From: Deltaproteobacteria bacterium
GTDB taxonomy: Bacteria; Desulfobacterota; Binatia; UBA9968
Assembly (NCBI GenBank): GCA_005878685.1
Contig: VBLN01000080.1
Span: 1-7,089, forward strand
Direction of reading: 5' to 3'
DNA length: 7,089 nt
The notes beneath the pieces are model-generated. The model was given only the letters and a program-made list of their open reading frames with translations. It searched no databases and was not told the origin of the DNA. How positions within the stretch are numbered: the stretch's first letter is position 1; each line of letters starts with the position of its first letter. A program made the translations under genes and the position numbers. Positions 1 through 6,353 of this stretch are shown here, one piece after another.

Positions 1-654
1 CTGGGAAAAGGTCAGGTCACTGCGGCCGTTTTTTCCATAAGAGTTCACGTTCTGGCCCAAAAGCATCACTTCCTTAACGCCCTGCCGGAGAAGCTCCTCA
101 ATTTCGGTCAGGATAGCTTTGCTCGGTCGGCTGACTTCCCTACCGCGCACATATGGGACAATGCAGAAGCTGCAGACCTTGTTACACCCTTGCATGATTG
201 TCACAAAAGCCCTCGCGCCATGAACCGTCGGTCTGCTCTCGGCATCTTCCATGTAAGAAGGGTCGCGGTAAAAGGCAATCTCGACCGGGCGACCTCCCCG
301 CGATTCGACTTCGCGCACCATTTGGCCGAGCCTATGAACATTGTGGGTTCCAAAAACGAGGTCGAGGTGCGGCGCACGCTTCAATAGAGCTTCGCCTTCT
401 TGTTGCGCCACGCAACCTCCCACTCCGATGATCAGCCCTTTCTTTCGTTCCTTGAGCTCGCGCCATCGCCCCAAGGCGCTATAGACCTTGTGTTCCGCTT
501 TATCCCGCACACTGCAGGTGTTCAAGATAACCAAATCCGCTTCTTCAACATCATCCGTTGGCGAATAATCCATGCCGTGCAGAAGTCGTACGATCCGATT
601 CGAATCGTGCTGATTCATCTGGCAGCCGTAGGTCTGGATGTAAAGTCTCTTCAT
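1..654 (-). CDS. miaB: tRNA-2-methylthio-N6-dimethylallyladenosine synthase MiaB (partial, C-terminus beyond the left edge)
   Basis: Radical SAM methylthiotransferase that adds a methylthio group to position 2 of N6-isopentenyl-A37 in tRNAs reading UNN codons; cytosolic. The minus strand is open from an ATG at 652-654 to base 1, giving 218 residues of a protein normally about 440-480 long. Visible: the N-terminal MTTase (UPF0004) domain starting QTYGCQMNQHDS, with the three auxiliary-cluster cysteines C11, C47 (NTCSVR) and C81 (GGCVAQQ). The radical SAM motif CxxxCxxC is C157, C161 and C164 (GCNKVCSFCIVPYVRGRE), followed by GQNVNSYG. The missing part is the rest of the radical SAM barrel and the TRAM domain. 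The start overlaps the stop of the upstream VWA gene as ATGA (651-654), with a weak GGA seven bases upstream, so it is probably translationally coupled. The cysteine spacing and YGCQMN start favour MiaB over RimO or MtaB. Confidence 0.96.
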   Translation of the reverse strand, partial: MKRLYIQTYGCQMNQHDSNRIVRLLHGMDYSPTDDVEEADLVILNTCSVRDKAEHKVYSALGRWRELKERKKGLIIGVGGCVAQQEGEALLKRAPHLDLVFGTHNVHRLGQMVREVESRGGRPVEIAFYRDPSYMEDAESRPTVHGARAFVTIMQGCNKVCSFCIVPYVRGREVSRPSKAILTEIEELLRQGVKEVMLLGQNVNSYGKNGRSDLTFSQ

Positions 655-2060
655 GCCGCGATCCGATCGATCACCTTGTAGAGTTGCTCGATGTTCCGGC
701 ATTCCTCGACGAAATCGCAGTGAGGAACATATCGGGCCATCTCGCTGTCTCCAAAACCCCAAGTCAGGCGGCTCTCAGGATTCAGCCAGATGAGCTGTTT
801 CGCCTTCTGCTGAATCTCTTTCAAGACCCAATCGTTGGGGCTATTGTAATTATTCCTGCCGTCCCCAATGACCAGAAAAGTGGTTTTTGAGGTTACGGCT
901 GAGAAGTGTTCCCTGTAGAACATGTCAAAGGCGCGGCCGAAGTTCGAATGGCAGTAGACATCGATCACCTCGCCTTTGAGGGCCATCTCAACGGCCGTCT
1001 GGATCTCGTTCTCCTCAAAGAGTTGTGTGACCTCCCCGACTTCGCTGACGAAGACGAAACTCCGCACCTTGCTGTAGAGTTCTTGCAGTGAATAGACAAA
1101 CTGTAACATAAAGCGCGAGGCGTTCAAGACCGAATCCGAGATGTCGCATAGCACGATCACCTGCGGCTTCTCTCTCTTTCTCCGATCAAGCTGGATCTCG
1201 AACGGCACCCCGCCGTATTGGAGGTTTTTCCGCAAAGTATCCTTGACGTCGAAGCGTCCCCTATCCGCTTTTTTCCGTCTTAAAGACAAAAGGTTTTTGA
1301 AGCGGCGCGCGAGTTGCGTGACGACTTCATTCATCCTGCGAATGTCCTCCGCCGTGTAGTAGGAGAAACTCTTCTGCATAAGATATTCCAGGCGTTCCCG
1401 CCCCGGAGGCGTCTGACCACTTTTCCTGAGTTCCTGCTCAGCCAGCTCTCGGAGCAATTGACTAAGGGCCTTAAGCCGTTCGTCCAGATATCGTGCGAGC
1501 CGTTCTAAAATCTCTGGCGCTGCGCCCCGGCTTTCCGCCCAGGCCAGAAAGTCGGCAGTCTCCTGCTCGACCCTGTCGATCTGAATCGCCACCGCCACCC
1601 GGTGCGAATACACACCGACCGAGACTCTTCGCTCAACCGCTTCCCCGTCTTCCGTTGCCGCAGCCTCGCGAAGCAGCCGCTCTACTTGTCCCATGTCGCC
1701 GGCTAAAAGCGCGCGGGCGATCGGAGAGAGATGATCCTTCCGGTGCTCAAGGAGGCTGCGCACCTGCTCTAGCCATTCCTGAAACTCTTTGGGATTGAGT
1801 CCCAATTGTGCCATCAGTCTGCGATCCGATTCCGCGACCGCCTTTCCAAAGCCAAGAAAGAAGAGTTCAAAAAGTTCTTCGAAGAGTCGCATATCCGCAA
1901 AGCGCTTGACTAAGGTTGCGCGAAGAGCAGTCCTAAATCCATGAGGGTCCCCTACACCAACAAGCTCTAAGGCCCGCAGAGCCTCCATGTTCTCGGATGG
2001 GGAGACGCGGATCCCGTTCCGCCTGAGAAGGTTAGAAAACTCGACGATTTGATCATTCAT
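651..2060 (-). CDS. CoxE-type VWA domain protein
   Basis: A 469-residue protein of the CoxE-like VWA family (PF05762), the partner of MoxR/CoxD AAA+ ATPases in metalloenzyme or complex maturation. The helical N-terminal half includes FSNLLRRNGIRVSPSE (about 8-23), typical of CoxE. A basic linker (about 255-290, GRFDVKDTLRKNLQYGGVP) leads into the VWA domain (about 298-469). The MIDAS DxSxS is present as D306-I-S308-D-S310, with a later acidic position in IGDG (D400). The C-terminal signature LIWLNPESRLTWGFGDSEM is typical of CoxE. No signal peptide or membrane segment is seen, so it is probably cytosolic. The ATG at 2058-2060 is the only reasonable start: ten codons upstream, in the same frame, lies the TAG of the ATPase gene. 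No good Shine-Dalgarno is visible. The stop overlaps the miaB start. The target complex is unknown; there is no CO dehydrogenase gene here, so I give no cox symbol. Confidence 0.92.
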   Translation of the reverse strand: MNDQIVEFSNLLRRNGIRVSPSENMEALRALELVGVGDPHGFRTALRATLVKRFADMRLFEELFELFFLGFGKAVAESDRRLMAQLGLNPKEFQEWLEQVRSLLEHRKDHLSPIARALLAGDMGQVERLLREAAATEDGEAVERRVSVGVYSHRVAVAIQIDRVEQETADFLAWAESRGAAPEILERLARYLDERLKALSQLLRELAEQELRKSGQTPPGRERLEYLMQKSFSYYTAEDIRRMNEVVTQLARRFKNLLSLRRKKADRGRFDVKDTLRKNLQYGGVPFEIQLDRRKREKPQVIVLCDISDSVLNASRFMLQFVYSLQELYSKVRSFVFVSEVGEVTQLFEENEIQTAVEMALKGEVIDVYCHSNFGRAFDMFYREHFSAVTSKTTFLVIGDGRNNYNSPNDWVLKEIQQKAKQLIWLNPESRLTWGFGDSEMARYVPHCDFVEECRNIEQLYKVIDRIAA

Positions 2061-2090
2061 GAGATGAAAGCACTTTTGGACCCAACGGAT

Positions 2091-3053
2091 CTAATGCAAA
2101 AGATCTTTGTCGGACTCAACCGCCGCGGCGTGCAGTTTGGTTTTGCGATCGGCGAGATAACGTTTGAGCTCCTCTTCGGCCTTTCGGATGTCTCCCTCGT
2201 ATTTCATGAGGGTCGACAGAGTCTCTTGCACAAGCTGATCGTCCAGTCGTTTCATATTGAGCAGGGTGAGCGCCTTGACCCAGTCGAGAGTTTCGCTGAT
2301 GCTGGGCTTTTTTTTGAGATCCAGCTTCCGCAGTCGCTGGAGAAGATAGGCCACCTCCTCCACTAACTTCTCCCCTACCCCAGGCACCTTGAGTTTGATG
2401 ATCTCCATTTCCCTTTGAGGTTCCGGGAAATCGAGATAGAGATGCAGACAGCGCCGCTTGAGCGCGTCGGACATTTCCCGGCTGTTGTTGCTGGTTAGAA
2501 TCACTAAGGGCAGGTGTTTTGCCCTCAGCGTCCCGATCTCCGGGACGCTGATCTGAAAATCGCTCAGCACCTCAAGGAGAAAGGCCTCGAACTCGGTGTC
2601 GGACTTATCGACCTCATCGACCAGAAGGACTGTCGATTTCTCAGCTACAAGGGCTCGCAGCAAAGGTCGCGGCAAAAGAAATTTTTCAGAAAAAAAGACA
2701 TCATCCTCTTTGGCGATGCGATCCACCGCCTGCTTAAGGCTCTGTGACCCCTGGAGAATCTCGCCGACCTTGTCTTTAAGAATCTGCGTATAGAGGAGTT
2801 GCTTGGCATACTCCCACTCATAAAGGGCTTTTCCCTCGTCCAATCCTTCATAGCATTGGAGCCGGATCAACTCGAGGCCAAGAGAGTTTGCCAGCACCTT
2901 TCCCAATTCAGTTTTTCCGACGCCCGCGGGCCCCTCGACAAGCACCGGCTTCTGCATGGCACAGGCGAGGTAAACCACGGTCGCCACGTTCTTGTTGCAG
3001 ATGTACTTCTGTTCGCCCAGCCGGCGGATGACATCATCGATAGATCGAAACAT
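2091..3053 (-). CDS. MoxR/CoxD-type AAA+ ATPase
   Basis: An AAA+ ATPase of the MoxR group, closest in style to CoxD, expected to act as a chaperone-like remodeller with the VWA protein encoded just downstream. Numbering from the ATG at 3053 (320 residues): Walker A GPAGVGKT at 41-48, the CoxD-like YEGLDEGKALYEWEY segment at about 68-82, Walker B VLLVDEVD with D146 and E147, sensor 1 TSNN at 187-190, likely arginine fingers R200/R201, and a sensor 2 region KPSISETLDW at about 250-259. All catalytic motifs are intact. Two starts are possible: GTG at 3062, or ATG at 3053. I prefer the ATG because GAGTG lies six bases upstream of it and family members commonly begin MFxSxDDV; the GTG has no visible ribosome binding site. 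It is the first gene of the minus-strand block and is separated from the VWA gene by 30 bases. Substrate unknown. Confidence 0.93.
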   Translation of the reverse strand: MFRSIDDVIRRLGEQKYICNKNVATVVYLACAMQKPVLVEGPAGVGKTELGKVLANSLGLELIRLQCYEGLDEGKALYEWEYAKQLLYTQILKDKVGEILQGSQSLKQAVDRIAKEDDVFFSEKFLLPRPLLRALVAEKSTVLLVDEVDKSDTEFEAFLLEVLSDFQISVPEIGTLRAKHLPLVILTSNNSREMSDALKRRCLHLYLDFPEPQREMEIIKLKVPGVGEKLVEEVAYLLQRLRKLDLKKKPSISETLDWVKALTLLNMKRLDDQLVQETLSTLMKYEGDIRKAEEELKRYLADRKTKLHAAAVESDKDLLH

Positions 3054-3062
3054 AAACGTCAC

Positions 3063-3166
3063 TCGAAAAAAAAGAAACTAACATAAAAAATAAGGTGAAA
3101 CAACGCGCCTCAATGCGCCGCGCTTCTTCCGTTGCAGATTGGTGGGAGTTTCTGTAAACGATAGTT
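3063..3166. promoter_or_regulatory. Divergent intergenic region with likely promoters in both directions
   Basis: This 104-base gap separates the divergent ATPase and NRDE genes, so promoters for both blocks are expected here. The left part is strikingly AT-rich, with A-tracts at 3066-3073 and 3085-3090, against GC-rich DNA at 3104-3122. For the minus strand, TATGTT (complement of 3080-3085) matches the -10 consensus at four of six positions and would place a start of transcription about 20 bases before the ATPase ATG; I find no convincing -35 at 16-18 bases from it. No riboswitch or clear operator palindrome was recognised. Confidence 0.55.
3132..3160 (+). promoter_or_regulatory. Candidate sigma-70-like promoter for the NRDE operon
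   Basis: TTGCAG (3132-3137), a 17-base spacer, then TAAACG (3155-3160). Both boxes match consensus only partially (three of six each), but the spacing is ideal. Transcription would start about at the A of the NRDE gene's ATG (3167), which would make the message leaderless; this fits the absence of a well-placed Shine-Dalgarno (the only purine run, GGGAG at 3144-3148, is 18 bases from the ATG). Weak evidence: short matches like this occur by chance. Confidence 0.22.
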
Positions 3167-3928
3167 ATGTGCACTCTGGCCCTCTATTTTCACGAGTTTG
3201 AGGATTATCCCTTGGTCATCGCAGCAAACAGGGACGAGTTTTTCGCTCGTCCCTCCGAGCCTCCCCGGATACTGGCAACGAAACCGGTTGTGCTCGCGGG
3301 GATCGATCTGCTCGCCGGTGGAACCTGGTTAGGAGTCAACGAGCACGGTCTGGTGGCGGGAATCTTGAACCGAAGGTCTGAGACAAAGAGACGACAGACA
3401 GCTATTCGCTCCAGAGGTTTACTCTGCTTGGACATGCTATCGGCCGGAGATCCTGAGCAAGCCCGGTCGCTCCTAGATAAAGCAGATGGTTTATCGTACC
3501 AACCGTTTAACCTTCTCATAGCCAATGCAGAAGCCGCGTTTGTGAGTTATAATCAAGGAGAAGTAATTTCAACCTGCAGATTGCGAAAGGGTTTACATGT
3601 GCTGAGTAACACTGCTATTTATGATAGCCGCTCTCAGAAGGTCGAATATGCCCATGCTCTGTTCTCAAGCGCCGGAGAGAGATTCTTGGGGGAACAGGAG
3701 ACCAATTCTCGGCTCTCTTCGATGAAACGCGCCTTAGCTGATCACACCCTCCGGAGCGAACTCAGCGATGCGAAGGACGCGATTTGCGTTCACACGGAAG
3801 CCTACGGTACGGTCTCTTCCAGCCTTATCTTTTACAACCGGTTAGAGAAATGTTTCTATGCTTATTACGCACCTGGCCCGCCCTGCCGTGAAGACTATGG
3901 CGAGCCTCTATCCCTCAAAGTTCAATGA
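3167..3928 (+). CDS. NRDE/TANGO2 family protein
   Basis: A 253-residue member of the NRDE family (PF05742), the bacterial relatives of eukaryotic TANGO2. The start is fixed by the invariant N-terminus MCTLAL, where C2 would be the first residue after Met removal, as in Ntn-hydrolase-like folds. The name-giving N21-R22-D23-E24 follows, then GGTWLGVNEHGLVAGILNR at about 51-69 and SNTAI in the middle. The length is normal (about 250-280 in the family). There is no signal peptide or membrane segment, so it is probably cytosolic. The biochemical role of bacterial members is not settled; animal homologues have been linked to haem trafficking and, more recently, to acyl-CoA binding through the NRDE segment. 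It is the first gene of a tight plus-strand cluster: its TGA overlaps the ATG of the Nudix gene (ATGA, 3925-3928). Parts of the gene are AT-richer than its neighbours. Confidence 0.92.
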   Translation: MCTLALYFHEFEDYPLVIAANRDEFFARPSEPPRILATKPVVLAGIDLLAGGTWLGVNEHGLVAGILNRRSETKRRQTAIRSRGLLCLDMLSAGDPEQARSLLDKADGLSYQPFNLLIANAEAAFVSYNQGEVISTCRLRKGLHVLSNTAIYDSRSQKVEYAHALFSSAGERFLGEQETNSRLSSMKRALADHTLRSELSDAKDAICVHTEAYGTVSSSLIFYNRLEKCFYAYYAPGPPCREDYGEPLSLKVQ

Positions 3929-4641
3929 CCGAGCAGTCTTATCCCAAAAACGCGGCGACGGTCATCCTCCTGCGACGGCAGTCTGGAGGCGGGTTCGAGA
4001 GTTTCATGACGCGGCGTCCCGACCAGATGAAGTTTCTGGGCGGCATGTACGTATTCCCCGGGGGCACTGTGCGGAAGGAAGACTGCACGGAAGGGGTCTT
4101 AAAACGTTGCCGGGGCCTGACACCCCAAGAAGCGCAAAACATTGTCGGGCCGACACTCAGTCCGGAAATCTGTCTCGGCCATTGGGTGGCCGCCGTCAGA
4201 GAACTCTTTGAGGAGGTCGGCATCCTCCTCTGCGTTACAGAAACAGGCGAGCTATTAAAAATGGCGGAGGAGAGAAGAGATAGGGCAGCGGAAAGGCGCT
4301 TAGCCCTCATCAAAGGAGAAATCGACTTTCAGAGCTTTTTGGAATCTGAGAGTCTCCTCTGCAACCTCACCCAGTTGGCTTATTTCTCACACTGGCAAAC
4401 ACCACACGAATTTGGCATGCGCTTTAACACACGCTTTTACCTTGCCGAGCTTCCCCTGGACCAGGAACCTCTTCCCAACTCTCAAGAGGTAACCCATGGC
4501 CTCTGGCTCACGCCGGAACGTTCCTTGCAGCTCTGCGAGCAAGGAAAGCTTCCCTTGATCTTTCCGACGTTTGCTTGTCTTCGCAGACTGGCCGATTTTG
4601 ACACCTTAGAGAGTCTCGCCGCTGAATATGGCTGGGGATAA
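3925..4641 (+). CDS. Nudix hydrolase, CoA diphosphatase/NUDT19-like
   Basis: A 238-residue Nudix protein, probably hydrolysing CoA, acyl-CoA or another nucleoside diphosphate derivative. The catalytic helix is R92-E93-L-F-E96-E97-V-G99, matching the REUxEExGU part of the Nudix box. The box glycine (FPGG, 44-47) lies 45 residues before R92 instead of 14, so about 31 residues are inserted in the loop, a layout known in NUDT19-type enzymes. Residues 27-47 follow the spacing of the CoA-pyrophosphatase signature LLTxRSx3Rx3Gx3FPGG, with substitutions: T29, R31, K36 for Arg, G40 and FPGG. The C-terminal part (FNTRFYLAELP, then LWLTPERSL, then LPLIFPT) is also typical of the NUDT19 group. The start overlaps the NRDE stop by four bases and has no clear Shine-Dalgarno, so coupling is likely; the 3' end overlaps murJ by 14 bases. 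The exact substrate is an inference from motif and family. Confidence 0.88.
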   Translation: MTEQSYPKNAATVILLRRQSGGGFESFMTRRPDQMKFLGGMYVFPGGTVRKEDCTEGVLKRCRGLTPQEAQNIVGPTLSPEICLGHWVAAVRELFEEVGILLCVTETGELLKMAEERRDRAAERRLALIKGEIDFQSFLESESLLCNLTQLAYFSHWQTPHEFGMRFNTRFYLAELPLDQEPLPNSQEVTHGLWLTPERSLQLCEQGKLPLIFPTFACLRRLADFDTLESLAAEYGWG

Positions 4642-6283
4642 AGCTCAGGCCAGGCGCTCCAACGTAGCGGGCAACGCTGGCATTGTGAGCGTTGCCGTCA
4701 TGGCGAGCCGGGTGCTTGGCCTGGTCCGCGATCAAGTGTTTGCGATATTTTTTGGCGCGGGCTTTCAATACGACGCCTTCCTCACCGCTTTTCGCATCCC
4801 GAACCTGCTGCGAGATCTATTCGCAGAGGGCGCGCTCTCTTCGGCATTTGTCACAACTTTCTCGCAGGTCCTCGAGACCAAAGGAAAGCAGGAAGCCGTT
4901 CGCCTGTCCAACCGAGTCGCGACCGCAATGATCTTGGCCATCGTGGCAATCTCGCTCCTCGGTTGGCTTTATTCCAACTCCGTTGTTTATTTGCTCGCGC
5001 CGGGATTCTTCGATCTCCCCGGCAAGGCTGAGCTGACGATTCACCTGACGCGCATTATGATTCCGTTCTTGCTGTTCATCGCCCTGGCGGCCCAGGCGAT
5101 GGGGGTTCTGAATGCACAACATTACTTTGGGCTGCCGGCCATGGCGTCGGCCTTCTTCAACCTGGGCTCGATTGTGGGAGGCCTGCTGCTTGGTTTCATC
5201 CTGGGCCCGGCCGTCGGTCTCGATCCCATCGAAGGAATGGCCTACGGCACGCTGGTCGGAGGTTTGCTCCAGTTTGCTGTGCAGTGGCCGAGTCTGCTCC
5301 GCCTCGGCTTCAGCTATCGACCCATGCTCAGCCTCTCTGACCCGGGTGTGCGCCAGATTGTGCGCCTGATGGGACCCGCGGTCGTCGGCGTTGCGGCCGT
5401 TCAGATCAATGTCTTCGTCAACACCAATTTCGCCTCGGCGATCATCGACCCCGCGACGGCTAGAGTCGCCAACGGCCCGGTCTCCTGGCTCAGCTATGCC
5501 TTTCGCTTCATGCAATTTCCCATCGGCGTCTTCGGCGTTGCCATTGCGACCGCGACGTTGCCTTCCATTTCGCGCAGCGCCGCGCGCAAGGATATCGGGG
5601 AATTCCGACAAACCTTGGCGCACTCGCTGGCATTGATCTTTCTTTTTTGCATCCCCTCGGCGTTGGGACTGGCGGTTCTTGGCCGCCCAATCGTTGCCCT
5701 GATCTTCGAGCATGGAAGATTTACCAACCTCGACACGATCCAAACGGCAAATGCGCTCGCAGCGTATTCGATCGGCCTGGCAGGATATGCCGCGGTCAAG
5801 GTATTATCGCCGGCCTTTTACGCGCTCGATGACGCGCGCACGCCGATGCTCATCAGCCTCGGGTCGATCGGGGTGAACTACGCGATGAACTCCCTGCTCG
5901 TCGAGCGGCTCGGTCATGTCGGCCTAGCATTCTCCACGTCGACCGTGGCGCTGGTGAATTTCATGCTGCTGGTCCTATTTATGCGGCGAAAATTGGGGCG
6001 GCTGGAAGGACGTCGACTCAGTTGGACCTTCCTGAAGATTTCCCTTGCTTCGACCGCCATGGCCGCGGTCGCTTGGCTGGTGACAGCCCAAGCATCCACC
6101 CATCTGCCGCTTAGCGGCTTCGCGCTCCACTTGGCACAGGTCGTCGCGGCTATCAGTTTAGCAGGGATTCTTTTCTATCTTGCTTGTCGGGCGCTCAAAG
6201 TGAAGGAGTTGGACGAAGCCATTGACGCCGTTGCAGGACGGCTACTTCGAGGCCAAAGAGAAGATCGGGGCGTCGGAGAATGA
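4628..6283 (+). CDS. murJ: Lipid II flippase MurJ (MviN family)
   Basis: An inner-membrane protein of the MOP superfamily that moves lipid II from the cytoplasmic to the periplasmic leaflet for peptidoglycan synthesis. It has 551 residues (E. coli MurJ has 511) and hydrophobic segments throughout. The N-terminal signature is intact: SRVLGLVRDQVF at 27-38, then D49-AF, RIPNLLRDLFAEGALSSAF at 56-74. R28, R34, D49 and R62 correspond to E. coli R18, R24, D39 and R52, which are functionally important. The segment SWLSYAFRFMQFPIGVFGVA (about 286-305) keeps the key arginine (R293, E. coli R270), while the preceding acidic residue of E. coli is F292 here. The charged C-terminal tail after about residue 522 is soluble. 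The ATG at 4628 lies inside the end of the Nudix gene in another frame; no strong Shine-Dalgarno is seen, so coupling is likely. The gene is clearly GC-richer than the NRDE gene upstream. Confidence 0.95.
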   Translation: MAGDKAQARRSNVAGNAGIVSVAVMASRVLGLVRDQVFAIFFGAGFQYDAFLTAFRIPNLLRDLFAEGALSSAFVTTFSQVLETKGKQEAVRLSNRVATAMILAIVAISLLGWLYSNSVVYLLAPGFFDLPGKAELTIHLTRIMIPFLLFIALAAQAMGVLNAQHYFGLPAMASAFFNLGSIVGGLLLGFILGPAVGLDPIEGMAYGTLVGGLLQFAVQWPSLLRLGFSYRPMLSLSDPGVRQIVRLMGPAVVGVAAVQINVFVNTNFASAIIDPATARVANGPVSWLSYAFRFMQFPIGVFGVAIATATLPSISRSAARKDIGEFRQTLAHSLALIFLFCIPSALGLAVLGRPIVALIFEHGRFTNLDTIQTANALAAYSIGLAGYAAVKVLSPAFYALDDARTPMLISLGSIGVNYAMNSLLVERLGHVGLAFSTSTVALVNFMLLVLFMRRKLGRLEGRRLSWTFLKISLASTAMAAVAWLVTAQASTHLPLSGFALHLAQVVAAISLAGILFYLACRALKVKELDEAIDAVAGRLLRGQREDRGVGE

Positions 6284-6353
6284 TTTTTGTTCGCCGTATG
6301 CCTGCATTCCGGTCCGCGAGAGACTAAACAAGAGTCCCACTATCAGAGCGTTC
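6284..6353. other. Convergent gap between murJ and the ABC permease gene
   Basis: Seventy bases separate the TGA of murJ from the TAA of the minus-strand permease gene. A shared terminator would be expected, but I find no GC-rich hairpin followed by a T-run on either strand; the best pairing is four bases (GACT/AGTC near 6322-6336). The T-run just after the murJ stop (TTTTTG, 6284-6289) has no stem in front of it. Termination may be Rho-dependent or lie inside the neighbouring genes. Confidence 0.4.

Noticed and set aside
190..890. Several 65-110 codon plus-strand frames in the first 900 bases
   Set aside because: They are antisense to miaB and the VWA gene, whose minus-strand frames carry conserved motifs throughout.
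3104..3119. GCGC-CTCAAT-GCGC short inverted repeat as an operator or hairpin
   Set aside because: Only a four-base stem of self-complementary sequence in GC-rich DNA; easily due to chance.
3858..4211. A 117-codon plus-strand frame across the NRDE-Nudix junction
   Set aside because: No family features; both flanking genes are explained by well-conserved frames that overlap by four bases.
4817..5743. A 308-codon open frame on the minus strand, antisense to murJ
   Set aside because: Its product is a uniformly polar, Asp/Arg/Gln-rich protein with no recognisable domain, as expected from the complement of membrane-helix codons in GC-rich DNA. MurJ on the plus strand is unambiguous.
6284..6353. 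Bidirectional intrinsic terminator between murJ and the permease
   Set aside because: No stem longer than four bases and no stem directly followed by a T-run on either strand.
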